This document shows positions 7,504 to 17,441 of a stretch of 64,000 bases of DNA, piece by piece; the stretch's first letter is position 1, and each line of letters starts with the position of its first letter. The position numbers and the translations under genes are program-made. Below the pieces are notes generated by a model. That model was not told the DNA's origin and made no database searches. It was given only the letters and a program-made list of their open reading frames with translations. The stretch covers positions 1-64,000 of the forward strand of contig JABARE010000004.1 of assembly GCA_019187365.1 (NCBI GenBank), written 5' to 3'. Origin of the DNA: Saprospiraceae bacterium (GTDB taxonomy: Bacteria > Bacteroidota > Bacteroidia > Chitinophagales > Saprospiraceae).

Positions 7504-10500
7504 ATGCGTAAATTCTTTACCTTGTTTTTGTCTATCGCCACCATCCTTCTTTGGGGGCAGTCGGTTACCCTGAAGCCCATTTCTACCAATGTTGATCCGC
7601 TCACGCAGCTGCACCTCAACCGATTTGATGTGCTGTTGCTGGATCCGGCGACCTTGCAACAGGCCATCGACGACATTCCCGGGAACGTAAAGCGCATCAC
7701 CCTGCGCACACCCCGGCAAAGCTGGCAGCTCGAATTGTTTGAATACAGCCTGCTATCGCCCAATGCTGTGCGAAACAGCACCGACCCAAGGCAGCCAACC
7801 CACCTGCCGGCGCGAAAGGATTTTCGCACGTTCAAAGGCCACCTTGCCGGGCAAATCAACTCACTGGTTTCCATGTCGTTGGCTGACGGATTTTTGAAAT
7901 TGATGGTCGACGATCGCGGTGAACGCTATTTTGTTGAACCGGTAAATAAAGCCAGCCTATCGGAACAGTTTCCGGCTTCGCACCAGTACTTTTTATATCG
8001 CCAATCCGATGTCGTTCCTGTGAAGGGCGTCTCCTGTGGAGCCGATGTGCTCAACGAGCGCCTACAGGAAGGGCAAAGGCACATGGAGGAAAAAAATAAA
8101 GAGCTGAACTATCGCAGCGCCCGTTGCCCAAAATGTGTCGAAGTGCAGATCGCCCTGGCTGCCGACATCACCATGTTTAACAAATACGGTTCGGTTGCCG
8201 GTGCAGAGAACCAGATGCTTTCTATCCTGGCAGACGTGCAGACCGTTTTCGACAACGAATTTGAACACCAGTACGAATACCAGGTTACCGGCACCTACGT
8301 AGCCGACGACGTACAGCGCGATCCCTGGGCCGGGATCCGCGATATTTTCGAACAACTCGAAGTGTTTTCACAGGTAGGCATCACCATATTCAGTGGTACT
8401 TCATATGAAGTAGCCACCAACTGGACGGACAAATTCCGCACGGGTGTAATCGGGGTAGCCTATCTCTCCCAGGTTTGCAACCTTCAACCCTACAACGTCT
8501 GTAGCGATTACATTGCCGCAGGCGGAAGACAGGGAAATTACCTCACCCTTCAGGCACACGAACTCGGACACAACTGGAGCATGTTCCACGACGCCGAGAT
8601 TTCGCCTACCATCATGGCCCCGGTGATCAACGGCAGCGCCCATTGGTCGGCGACATCTGTATTCAGCCTCAACAACTACGTCAACATCAACAGCCTGATC
8701 GAGTCGGGTTGCCTTTCCATCTGCCCCGGTTCGGATGCACCCACGGTAGACTTTTCGGCAGATGTAACCTACGGCTGTCAGCCTTTGACGGTGCGCTTCA
8801 AAGACCTGTCGACCTTCGTCGACAAATGGGAATGGTCCTTCCCTGGTGGAACGCCGTCGAGCTCGACCCTCCAAAATCCCGTTGTCGTCTATCGCGTTCC
8901 GGGAACCTGGGAAGTGACGCTGAAGGCATCCAACAGCCGCTGCGAGGCCTCCGAAGTCAAAATTGGGTACATCGAAGTGAACGACAAGCCCGTAGCAGGT
9001 TTTTCTTATGGCAACAATGGACGTGAAGTATTCTTCATTGACCAGTCGGTGCGGGCCGATTCATATTTCTGGGATTTTGGCGACGGAAATACGAGTGAAG
9101 ACGCCAATCCGTATCACGTGTACGATTACGATACGACGTACACGGTAACCATGCGCGTCGTAAATGACTGTGGAACGCACGTTGTGAAAAAGCAGATTTC
9201 CATCGTCAGCATTCCAATTGCTGATTTTGAAGCAGACACCACTGGCGGATGCGCACCGCGCTTCATTAAGTTCTTCGACAGGTCGACGAACAATGTCCGG
9301 CGGTGGGAATGGTCTTTCCCGGGTGGAACGCCCAGCGTGTCTCTGTCTGCCAATCCAGTCGTTCGATACGACTTGCCAGGCGTTTACGATGTGAGACTAA
9401 CGGTATACGCCTCGCGTTACCACCACGGACTCACTAAAACAATGTACATCACCATCGACAGTCTGCCCGATGCTTCATTTGATTTTACTTCGATCGGCAA
9501 CGTCGTCGATTTTACCAATACCACCCGTTATGGAAAGGCGCATTTCTGGGATTTTGGCGATGGAACCACGTCCACCGCGCCCAACCCCAGTCATACCTAC
9601 GCTCAGGGGCGCTTTGAGGTGACGTACATCAGCTCAAACGGATGTGGAAGTGATACGGCCTACAGTCAATTGACCATCGGCGAAAAACCGGTAGCCGGCT
9701 TTCAGGTGGAGGAGCGGAAAGGTTGTTTGCCATACACCGTGCGCTTCCAGAACCAGTCTACCGCTGCTGCTACAGATTTCCGTTGGTATTTTCCCGGTGG
9801 AAATCCCGCAACCAGCATCGAACGCGATCCGCTGGTTACATACAACTCCATAGGAGCCTTTGACGTGAGCCTTGTTGCTTCCAACCCATTGTTCAACGAC
9901 TCCATAGGGCTCCCGGGATTCATCGAGGTCAACGACTTGCCCGAAGCCGCGTTTGCCAATGCGATCGCCGGATTTAAAGCCTCTTTTATCAACCAGGCAC
10001 AACGTGCATCCAATTACTTCTGGGATTTTGGCGACAGCCAGATCAGCTTCGACAAAGACCCAGAACACGAGTACGGTGCCGAAGGCGAATTTGACGTTCG
10101 CCTAGTGGTTCAAAACGAATGCGGGTGGGACACTTTTGACAAAAAAATCGCCGTTTACCTCATTCCCAAAGTGAACTACGCGGCAGATACCCTGCGGGGA
10201 TGCGCACCTCTGGACGTCCAGTTCTTCGACCGATCTTCCATCGACGTCATCTCGTGGGATTGGCAATTTGAAAGTGGAAATCCTTCTATATCATCCGACA
10301 AAAATCCTAAGGTCCGCTTCGATAAAAAGGGAAAATACACCGTTAAACTGACGGTTCGCAATACCAACGGAACGAACGCACTCACCAGGTTGCAATATGT
10401 TGAGGTGCTCTCTCCAGTCCTGTGCCCGGAGTATCCCGAAATTGGCATTGGCGAATTTGGCCATGATCAGGACGAACAGGAGAGTCGTAGCGCCTGGAGC

Positions 10501-10767
10501 GACGATCAGGAGCGGGCCAATGGGGATTACCTGCCTCGCGTCCTGCCCAACCCGGTCCGCGATCGCCTGACGGTTTGGTCCTGGTCTGAACCCAACAATC
10601 CTGCCGCGCTGGAGTTGTTTGATTTTAGCGGAAGGGTGCGGCAATCCTTACGTCTGGAGCGCGAAGTGCACGTGCTCGGTCTCCAAGATCTGGAACCAGG
10701 CAATTACTTCGTGCGGGTAACGTCGAAGCTTGGAACGAGCGTTCATAAAATCGCCGTTGTGCGTTGA
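7504..10767 (+). CDS. Secreted reprolysin-like metalloprotease with seven PKD repeats and T9SS domain
   Basis: 1087 residues from ATG 7504, chosen because a signal peptide (MRKFFTLFLSIATILLWGQ) follows directly. Residues about 20-200 form a pro-region. The protease domain contains HELGHNWSMFHD at residues 352-363, the zinc site HExxHxxxxxHD with catalytic Glu353, followed by a TIMAP Met-turn. From about 415 seven PKD-type beta-sandwich repeats alternate between a longer form (GC.P, WxWxFPGG) and a shorter one (FWDFGDG). The last 80 or so residues (LPNPVRDRL...) form a type IX secretion sorting domain. It should be an extracellular or surface endopeptidase. A close paralogue follows 103 bp downstream. 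Located behind susCD, it may supply peptides for import (inference). Confidence 0.9.
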   Translation: MRKFFTLFLSIATILLWGQSVTLKPISTNVDPLTQLHLNRFDVLLLDPATLQQAIDDIPGNVKRITLRTPRQSWQLELFEYSLLSPNAVRNSTDPRQPTHLPARKDFRTFKGHLAGQINSLVSMSLADGFLKLMVDDRGERYFVEPVNKASLSEQFPASHQYFLYRQSDVVPVKGVSCGADVLNERLQEGQRHMEEKNKELNYRSARCPKCVEVQIALAADITMFNKYGSVAGAENQMLSILADVQTVFDNEFEHQYEYQVTGTYVADDVQRDPWAGIRDIFEQLEVFSQVGITIFSGTSYEVATNWTDKFRTGVIGVAYLSQVCNLQPYNVCSDYIAAGGRQGNYLTLQAHELGHNWSMFHDAEISPTIMAPVINGSAHWSATSVFSLNNYVNINSLIESGCLSICPGSDAPTVDFSADVTYGCQPLTVRFKDLSTFVDKWEWSFPGGTPSSSTLQNPVVVYRVPGTWEVTLKASNSRCEASEVKIGYIEVNDKPVAGFSYGNNGREVFFIDQSVRADSYFWDFGDGNTSEDANPYHVYDYDTTYTVTMRVVNDCGTHVVKKQISIVSIPIADFEADTTGGCAPRFIKFFDRSTNNVRRWEWSFPGGTPSVSLSANPVVRYDLPGVYDVRLTVYASRYHHGLTKTMYITIDSLPDASFDFTSIGNVVDFTNTTRYGKAHFWDFGDGTTSTAPNPSHTYAQGRFEVTYISSNGCGSDTAYSQLTIGEKPVAGFQVEERKGCLPYTVRFQNQSTAAATDFRWYFPGGNPATSIERDPLVTYNSIGAFDVSLVASNPLFNDSIGLPGFIEVNDLPEAAFANAIAGFKASFINQAQRASNYFWDFGDSQISFDKDPEHEYGAEGEFDVRLVVQNECGWDTFDKKIAVYLIPKVNYAADTLRGCAPLDVQFFDRSSIDVISWDWQFESGNPSISSDKNPKVRFDKKGKYTVKLTVRNTNGTNALTRLQYVEVLSPVLCPEYPEIGIGEFGHDQDEQESRSAWSDDQERANGDYLPRVLPNPVRDRLTVWSWSEPNNPAALELFDFSGRVRQSLRLEREVHVLGLQDLEPGNYFVRVTSKLGTSVHKIAVVR

Positions 10768-10870
10768 TGTTCGATGGTTGCCATGGCCTTTAACCCGACA
10801 ATTTTAAGCAATTAAAAAAATCGAACGGCCTGCTTGAATTGGCTGTTTTAATAACAAGAAACGCTTAACC

Positions 10871-13800
10871 ATGAAGAAAACATTGTGGATGTTTGTGCTG
10901 CTCGGTGCATCTGTACAGGCACAGCATCTTGCGCTCAGGTCGCTGCAAGCACCGGTATCTGTCGCCACCCGGCAAAACCTGGAAACTTTCGAATTGCTGC
11001 AATTTGACGCCAACCGCATGTTGGAATTGATCGACGGAATTTCGGGCAATGTCAAATCCTTCAGACTGGCAACACCTCAGCACAGATGGGACCTTCAACT
11101 TTTTGAATACAGCCTGCTGTCGCAAAAATTTCTCACCAGGCTGGCCAGCGGAAAGGTTGCGGATGCCCGAACGGGGACTAAGGCTTTTAGAACGTTCCGT
11201 GGTTACATCAACGGGGACAACCAGTCCAGGGTCACCCTGAGTCTGTCAGAGAATTTTTTCAAGCTCATGGTCGACGACGGCAAAGAGCGCTACTTCATCG
11301 AACCCCTCGACGCAGAAAGTCTGCGTTCAGACGTACCGGGAAATCAGCAGTTCATCGCATACAGGATGTCGGAGATCAGACCTTCGGGAAACCTGCACTG
11401 CGGGGTTGACTCAGATGTTCATCAGTCAGTGAGTAAGGAGATCACGGCAGCAACGGCCGTCAAGCCCTGCAACCCATGTGCAATTGTGCGCATTGCGCTT
11501 GCAGCCGACAATTTTATGTTCCGGAAATACAAGTCCTCCGTTGCGGAAACGGAAAACCAGATGCTCAGCGTACTGGCAGACGTACAAACGGTTTTTGACG
11601 ACGAATTTGAAAACGAATACATCTACGAAGCTAGCGGCATCTACATTGCCGACGATCCTTCCAAAGATCCCTGGTACAACATCAACGACATCAACGCCAT
11701 GCTGGACGAATTTTACGCTGTGGCGCCAACGATCTTTTCGGGATCCAATTACAATGTTGCAACGCTGTGGACTTCCAAGTTTACTTCCATCCTTGGAGAA
11801 GTAGGCACCGCATACCAGGCCACGATTTGCAACGGCGACCAACCCTACAATTTGTGCAGCGATTTTGTTCCCGGTGGTGGGCGACACCCGTTTTATCTGA
11901 CGCTGCAGGCGCACATGCTCGGTCACAACTGGAGCATGGTGCACGATCCCTTTACAGGTGGCACCATCATGGGCCCCGGACCACCAAATGGTGTAACGCT
12001 GTGGTCCTTTCTGTCTAAAGATGCATTAAACGGTTACGTAAGGGATGGCAACTATCTGGGCAACTGCCTCGACATCTGTCCAAACTCATCTGCGCCGGTG
12101 CCGGATTTCTCATCCGATGTAACTTACGGGTGCCAGCCGGTAACTGTGAAGTTTAAGGACCTTTCTTTTAATACAACCCGGTGGAAGTGGACGTTTCCCG
12201 GTGGAATGCCGGATACTTCTATTTTGCAAAATCCCATTGTCGTTTATAAGACACCGGGCATTTACCCAGTGATACTCGAGGCTGGCAACCAACGGTGCGA
12301 GGTCGTTCTGACCAAGACCGACTATGTGGAGATCAACGACATACCCAGGGCCGACTTTGACTGGGGCATACAGGGCCGAGAAGTGTTTTTTATCAATATG
12401 TCTGACCGAGGACAGGAATACACCTGGGATTTCGGCGACGGGGAGTTCAGCGAAGAGGTCAGCCCCTTCCACGAATTTTACACCGACACCACGTATGAGA
12501 TCACGCTCACAGCACGGAACGACTGTGGACAGAACATCCTGAAAAAGAAATTAACGATCGTTAGTATTCCGACAGCCGAATTTGAAGCAGACACAACAGG
12601 CGGGTGCGCTCCCGGGACGATCCGGTTTAATGACCGCTCTACACCGAATGTGCGCAACTGGCAATGGGAATTCCCCGGAGGCATACCGTCCATTTCAACT
12701 CAGCGCAACCCCGTCGTGCGCTACGATCTTCCGGGAGAGTATGACGTGCGGCTTACGGTTTACAGTTCGAGGTATAACAGTGCCATCACCAAAAAGGCCT
12801 ATATAACGATAGACAGCATACCCGTTGCGTCTTTTTCGCAACAGATCAACGTAGGTCACGTCAATTTTACCAATCAGTCGCGTTTTGCCAAGTCGCACGT
12901 ATGGTTGTTTGGCGATGGTGCATTCAGTGCTGATGCAAACCCGGAGCACGATTACACCGAGGGCGATTACGAAGTGCAGTACGTTGCGATAAACGGATGC
13001 GGCACTGACACAATGACTACCCGTATTTCCATCGGGGTCAAACCCACGGCGGCGTTTATGGCCAACAAAACTTCCGGATGCGCCGGTTACGAAGTACAGT
13101 TTGATAATCAGTCACTTGCCGGTAACCAGTACGAATGGTTTTTCCCCGGCGGAGTACCCACATCCAGTACCGAGGCAAGTCCGGCGGTGCGATATCCGGC
13201 AAAGGGTAAATACGACGTACAGCTCATCGTGCGCAATGCCTTTTATAGCGATACGCTGACGCGCAGTGACTACATCGAAGTCCGCAGTAAGCCAGAAGCC
13301 GATTTTTCAGTTCAGGTAACCGGCTTTAAGGCATTTTTCACCGACCAGACGATCGACGGAAACAACTTCATCTGGGATTTCGGCAACGGCAAAGCCAGTT
13401 TTAACCGGAATCCGGAAATTGACTATGGCGTAGAGGGTGAATTTAATGTGCGCCTCATCGTACAAAACCCTTGTGGTACCGATACCGTTTTCAGGAAGGT
13501 AGCCATTTACCTGGTGCCCAAAGTCAACTTTTCTGCCAGCACCCAGCGCGGTTGCCAGCCCCTGGAAGTGCAATTCTCTGATAAATCGAGCGTCGACGTT
13601 GTGGAGTGGGACTGGCAGTTTGAATCGGGCAATCCGCCTACCTCGGCTGACCAGAATCCGGTGGTGGTTTTCGACAAGAAGGGCCGCTACACGGTTAAGC
13701 TTACGGTGCGCAATACCAACGGCAGCAACGCACTCACGCGCGTGCAATACATCGATGTACGCTCACCCGTTGAGTGTCCGGAAAACACGAAAACGCCCCG

Positions 13801-14116
13801 GTATTCCTACGACGACGTCATCCGCGAATATCCCTGGAAGAATGATCCCTCGTCCGGTTCACGTGCTGCCACGAGTTATGCTGGAATGGTTTTTCCAAAC
13901 CCGGCAGGCGAACAACTGTTCGTTCATTGTTCGCAATTGGGTGACGGACCCTGGAATATAAGTTTACTGGATGCAACGGGACGCGAACGTCTGTCTGTTC
14001 AAACCAGCAATGAAATTCAGGAATTGTCAACAGAAGATCTGGGGCAGGGGGCCTATTTCCTGCGCTGTTCCAATGGAAGCAAGCTGGTGACTTTGAAAGT
14101 GATCATCGCGCGCTGA
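10871..14116 (+). CDS. Paralogous PKD-repeat protein with defective metalloprotease site and T9SS domain
   Basis: 1081 residues with the same architecture as its upstream neighbour: signal peptide (MKKTLWMFVLLGASVQAQ), pro-region, reprolysin-like domain, seven alternating PKD repeats and a T9SS C-terminal domain (VFPNPAGEQL). The zinc motif reads HMLGHNWSMVHD at residues 348-359: the three His and the Asp remain, but the catalytic Glu is Met349 (codon ATG, 11915-11917). By family knowledge loss of this Glu abolishes hydrolysis while zinc may still bind. I infer a pseudoprotease that binds substrate or partner, or competes with the active copy. The pair evidently arose by tandem duplication, and the divergence through the whole length shows it is not recent. 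Confidence 0.88.
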   Translation: MKKTLWMFVLLGASVQAQHLALRSLQAPVSVATRQNLETFELLQFDANRMLELIDGISGNVKSFRLATPQHRWDLQLFEYSLLSQKFLTRLASGKVADARTGTKAFRTFRGYINGDNQSRVTLSLSENFFKLMVDDGKERYFIEPLDAESLRSDVPGNQQFIAYRMSEIRPSGNLHCGVDSDVHQSVSKEITAATAVKPCNPCAIVRIALAADNFMFRKYKSSVAETENQMLSVLADVQTVFDDEFENEYIYEASGIYIADDPSKDPWYNINDINAMLDEFYAVAPTIFSGSNYNVATLWTSKFTSILGEVGTAYQATICNGDQPYNLCSDFVPGGGRHPFYLTLQAHMLGHNWSMVHDPFTGGTIMGPGPPNGVTLWSFLSKDALNGYVRDGNYLGNCLDICPNSSAPVPDFSSDVTYGCQPVTVKFKDLSFNTTRWKWTFPGGMPDTSILQNPIVVYKTPGIYPVILEAGNQRCEVVLTKTDYVEINDIPRADFDWGIQGREVFFINMSDRGQEYTWDFGDGEFSEEVSPFHEFYTDTTYEITLTARNDCGQNILKKKLTIVSIPTAEFEADTTGGCAPGTIRFNDRSTPNVRNWQWEFPGGIPSISTQRNPVVRYDLPGEYDVRLTVYSSRYNSAITKKAYITIDSIPVASFSQQINVGHVNFTNQSRFAKSHVWLFGDGAFSADANPEHDYTEGDYEVQYVAINGCGTDTMTTRISIGVKPTAAFMANKTSGCAGYEVQFDNQSLAGNQYEWFFPGGVPTSSTEASPAVRYPAKGKYDVQLIVRNAFYSDTLTRSDYIEVRSKPEADFSVQVTGFKAFFTDQTIDGNNFIWDFGNGKASFNRNPEIDYGVEGEFNVRLIVQNPCGTDTVFRKVAIYLVPKVNFSASTQRGCQPLEVQFSDKSSVDVVEWDWQFESGNPPTSADQNPVVVFDKKGRYTVKLTVRNTNGSNALTRVQYIDVRSPVECPENTKTPRYSYDDVIREYPWKNDPSSGSRAATSYAGMVFPNPAGEQLFVHCSQLGDGPWNISLLDATGRERLSVQTSNEIQELSTEDLGQGAYFLRCSNGSKLVTLKVIIAR

Positions 14117-14131
14117 CGCACAGGATGATCT

Positions 14132-15214
14132 TTAGAGAGATTCGTTGCTGCGGGATTTCGCAATTGCTGCGACCAGTTGTTTGATCTTTTGCTCCTGGGA
14201 GCGATCGCAGACCAGCACAGCATCTGGCGTGCTCACGACAATGAGGTTCGATACGCTCTGCAGCGCAAGGAGGGCATTGCTTCTGTTGAAAACAAGACAA
14301 TCGTTGGTTTCAGCCAGTTCCACTGTGCCGCCATTGGTTGCATTGCCTGCGACATCTTTATCCAGTATTTCGTAAAGCGATGCCCAGGTTCCTAGATCGC
14401 TCCAGCCAAAATCGACCGGACGGACAACGACGTTGTCCGCTTTTTCCATGATGGCATGGTCGATGCTGATGGAGTCGCAAAGGGGGTAAATCGAAGATAG
14501 ATCGCCTGAAGGTACGAAGCCTGAAAATGCTGCGGAAATGCCCGGAGCATGGAGTGCGATCTGTCGTAGCATCGTTTGGTTGCGCCACAGAAACATCCCC
14601 GAATTCCACAGGTATTCGCCGGAAGCGATGTAGCCCATCGCTGTTGGCAAGTCCGGTTTTTCTACGAAACGCATCACAGGATGGAAGCCTGAATGACCGC
14701 TTGCCGCATCGTAGCGGATGTAACCATAACCGGTGTCTGGACGGCGTGCCCGGATCCCAAACGTCAGTAAACATTCAGGGTGTTGCTCGACGTACCCTGC
14801 GGCGGCCTGCATTTCTGCGGCATAATTTCCTGTGTCGGCAATGAGGTGATCAGCGGGTACGATCAATGCCAGGGCGTTGGGGTCGACGGCCTCAAGGTGT
14901 TTGGCAGCAAGGGCGACGCAAGGCGCGGTGTTGCGGCGCTCCGGTTCCAGCAACCGTTGACTGGGTAGCAGGCGCGGCAATTGTTGTGCAACAAGGTCAG
15001 CGTAATCTTTATGGCTGACCACCCAGATTCTGTCTTCCGGAACGAATGCTAACAAACGTTCGTAAGTCATCTGGATAAGGGTTTTGCCTGTATCCAGAAT
15101 GTCGAGGAATTGTTTGGGGTGGTGGGTGCGGCTGAAGGGCCAGAACCGGCTGCCGACCCCGCCGGCCATAATGATGGCATGCAAGGGGGATCCGGAGGTC
15201 ATCTGCTCTTTCAC
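14132..15214 (-). CDS. manC: Mannose-1-phosphate guanylyltransferase
   Basis: 360 residues. It forms GDP-mannose from mannose-1-phosphate and GTP, feeding cell-surface polysaccharide synthesis in the cytoplasm. The nucleotidyltransferase signature IIMAGGVGSRFWPFSR is followed by PKQFL; further hallmarks are EPERRNTAPCVALAA, IVPADHLI, FVEKPD and WNSGMFLWR. Length matches the single-domain enzymes without a fused isomerase. The gene is convergent with the PKD protein, 15 bp apart, and lies just downstream of an aminotransferase gene on the same strand (29 bp), probably one transcript. Confidence 0.92.
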   Translation of the reverse strand: MKEQMTSGSPLHAIIMAGGVGSRFWPFSRTHHPKQFLDILDTGKTLIQMTYERLLAFVPEDRIWVVSHKDYADLVAQQLPRLLPSQRLLEPERRNTAPCVALAAKHLEAVDPNALALIVPADHLIADTGNYAAEMQAAAGYVEQHPECLLTFGIRARRPDTGYGYIRYDAASGHSGFHPVMRFVEKPDLPTAMGYIASGEYLWNSGMFLWRNQTMLRQIALHAPGISAAFSGFVPSGDLSSIYPLCDSISIDHAIMEKADNVVVRPVDFGWSDLGTWASLYEILDKDVAGNATNGGTVELAETNDCLVFNRSNALLALQSVSNLIVVSTPDAVLVCDRSQEQKIKQLVAAIAKSRSNESL

Positions 15215-15243
15215 GAATTAGAATTTCTTGTCATTCAACACAC

Positions 15244-16527
15244 TCAATCGCCGAATTGGTCCATGCCCCTTTTCAATGCCTGTGCTACAAGGGGGATGTC
15301 GTTTTCGCGCAGCGTGCCCACGGAGATTCTGTGCCAGCCGCCTGCATCCGGTGCACCAAAAGCACGGAAGGGCACCAGACCAATTTTGCATTGCCCTATG
15401 AGATAATCCGCAACGTCGGAAACCTGATCGAGCCGGCGGTTTCCCGCAGAGCGCCCTTGCCATGGAATTTGAACCGTAAGGTAGATCGCTGCTTTAGGCT
15501 GGATCGCATCGATCGGGTAGCCTGATTGGTTCAGCGCCCGGATATCGGCATACAGCCCGTGCAGCCTCCGGCCGACAGCGGCCCGAAACCATTCGAGGTA
15601 ATCATCGACCGGGGAAATGCTTTGTAAAAACCAGGCGGAGGCCATCTGTTCGGGTTTGGGTGCCCAGGCTCCTACATGAGACAGTATGGCCCTCATTTTG
15701 GACAGGACCTCCCGGGGGCCATAGGCCCAGCCCACCCGGATGCCCGTCGCCGCGAAGGCCTTCGACATCCCGTCGATGGTGACGACGTAGTCGCGCATGG
15801 CGGGTTCGAGGTTTACGGGGTGCTCGTGTACAGTACCCGGCATGCAAAGCTCCTGGTAGATCTGGTCGTACATCACATAAAGAGGTTTCCTGGTGCCCTC
15901 CCTTATGCGGTTCTCTTCGAGTACCAGTTTGCAGATCGCGTGCAGGTTTTCTTTGCTGAAAACCGTGCCGGTGGGATTTTGCGGAGAGCACAAGGCGAGC
16001 AGACTGGCTTTTTCCAGATGAGGGCGCAGGCTTTCAGCCTGAGGCATGAATTCCTCCGAAGCCTTCGTCTCTACAGAAATGCCCTCGGCCCCACATAGGT
16101 GGCAGTAATGGTTGTTGTTCCAGGAAGGCACCGGGTACACGACGATGTCCCCCGGGTCTACCACCGTCTTGTACAGGGAATAAATCAGCGGGCGTGCTCC
16201 ACCGGAAACGAGGATGTCCTCCGGATCGGTGGACAGACCCATTCGCCTTTCAATATGCGCTGACAAGGCCTTTCTCAAAAGCAACACCCCGTTGGCGGGC
16301 GGATAGTTCGTCATGCCTTCGTCGTAGGCGCGCCCGATTGCTTTGTAAAGGTCTTTGGGCAAAGGAAAAATACCAGGGTCAAAGTCGCCAATGGTGAGGT
16401 TGAAAATGGATTCTCCCGACAACACGCGCTGGTTGATCTCGGCGGAGAGCCGGATGATCTCGGAGGGGATCAGCCGGGAAGCCATCCGGGATGTTTTTTG
16501 GACTGCAGCCACTTCTTGGTATTGCAT
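15244..16527 (-). CDS. Class I/II pyridoxal-phosphate aminotransferase
   Basis: 427 residues, cytoplasmic fold-type I aminotransferase of the aspartate/tyrosine/methionine group. Visible marks are FNLTIGDFDPG, YPPANGVLLLRKAL, the SPQNPTG motif, and MSKAFAATGIRVGWAYG, whose Lys forms the Schiff base with PLP. The C-terminus RISVGTLRENDI is typical. The exact amino donor cannot be read from sequence. It precedes manC on the same strand. Starts further downstream, such as the Met at residue 15, are possible. Confidence 0.88.
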   Translation of the reverse strand: MQYQEVAAVQKTSRMASRLIPSEIIRLSAEINQRVLSGESIFNLTIGDFDPGIFPLPKDLYKAIGRAYDEGMTNYPPANGVLLLRKALSAHIERRMGLSTDPEDILVSGGARPLIYSLYKTVVDPGDIVVYPVPSWNNNHYCHLCGAEGISVETKASEEFMPQAESLRPHLEKASLLALCSPQNPTGTVFSKENLHAICKLVLEENRIREGTRKPLYVMYDQIYQELCMPGTVHEHPVNLEPAMRDYVVTIDGMSKAFAATGIRVGWAYGPREVLSKMRAILSHVGAWAPKPEQMASAWFLQSISPVDDYLEWFRAAVGRRLHGLYADIRALNQSGYPIDAIQPKAAIYLTVQIPWQGRSAGNRRLDQVSDVADYLIGQCKIGLVPFRAFGAPDAGGWHRISVGTLRENDIPLVAQALKRGMDQFGD

Positions 16528-16584
16528 AAACTGTTGGGGATGGGTGGCAAATTATAAAGATAAGGCCATACGTTGCATTTTTTT

Positions 16585-16592
16585 TATCCTTG
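16585..16592 (+). promoter_or_regulatory. Candidate promoter (-7 element TATCCTTG) for the LOG gene
   Basis: TATCCTTG differs at one position from the Bacteroidota TAnnTTTG element and ends 15 bp before the ATG at 16608. It favours that start over the upstream in-frame start at 16590, which would overlap the element. Confidence 0.35.
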
Positions 16593-16607
16593 TGCACCAT
16601 TAAGCTT

Positions 16608-17339
16608 ATGTCAACCAATCAAAACCCAAACGGAATCGAGTATCTCAATGGCCCCATGAGCAGGCGCGCGGAATTGCGCTTTGTTCTGCAGGTCTTTTGG
16701 GACCTCTTCAACGGGATCCGCAAATTGTATTTCACCGGCCCATGCGTCACCGTATTTGGGTCCGCTCGTACCTCTCCGGAGGATCCTTTCTACAAAGCAG
16801 CCGAGCAAATTGCTGCCGAGATAGCCCGCCTTGGGTTCACCATCATGACGGGTGGCGGACCGGGCATCATGGAAGCTGCAAACAAAGGTGCCCAATCTGC
16901 CGGTGGTAAGAGCGTTGGCTGCAACATCAAGCTTCCCAAAGAACAGTTTCCGAACAGGTACCTCGACCGCTGGGTCTGCATGAAATACTTTTTTACCCGC
17001 AAGACCCTGCTCGTCAAGTATTCCTATGCCTTTGTCGTGTTTCCAGGAGGCTTTGGCACCATGGACGAATTGTTTGAGGCGATGACCCTGGTCCAGACCG
17101 GCAAACTCGTCCACTTCCCCATCGTGATTTACGGTAAAGATTTTCACCGCGAATTGCTCGCATTTTTGGACACCATGGAACGCCACCATACCATCTCCCC
17201 GATCGACCAGCGACTGTTTCTCGTTTCGGACGATGCGGATGAAATTCTCGAACACATCAAAACCAACCTCAACATAAAACGCGAACTTCAGCCGTTCAAT
17301 CTGACGCGACCCATCAAATGGTTGTTCGAAAAGGCCTAG
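16608..17339 (+). CDS. LOG-family (TIGR00730) putative nucleotide phosphoribohydrolase
   Basis: 243 residues from ATG 16608. The Rossmann-like fold shows TVFGSART, GGGPGIMEAANKGA and PGGFGTMDELFEAMTL; the PGGxGTxxE motif carries the catalytic residues of LOG proteins, which cleave nucleoside 5'-monophosphates such as cytokinin riboside monophosphates, or AMP/GMP in PpnN relatives. The longer form with an N-terminal extension (MSRRAELRFVLQVFWDLFNG) is common in Bacteroidota. Substrate not predictable. The long antisense frame over this gene is a shadow. Confidence 0.87.
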   Translation: MSTNQNPNGIEYLNGPMSRRAELRFVLQVFWDLFNGIRKLYFTGPCVTVFGSARTSPEDPFYKAAEQIAAEIARLGFTIMTGGGPGIMEAANKGAQSAGGKSVGCNIKLPKEQFPNRYLDRWVCMKYFFTRKTLLVKYSYAFVVFPGGFGTMDELFEAMTLVQTGKLVHFPIVIYGKDFHRELLAFLDTMERHHTISPIDQRLFLVSDDADEILEHIKTNLNIKRELQPFNLTRPIKWLFEKA

Positions 17340-17441
17340 CTCCCTCACTCGCCCTGGAATCAGTCTGTACCAGACGATTTGAGACGAAAGGGGAAGAAGC
17401 TTTCATAAAACCAAGTGTAAAGGATCAGATGCAAATCTGCA

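Noticed and set aside
16611..17348. Minus-strand open frame of 245 codons opposite the LOG gene
   Set aside because: It is fully antisense to a clearly recognisable protein; its translation has no domain features and reflects codon bias of the real gene.
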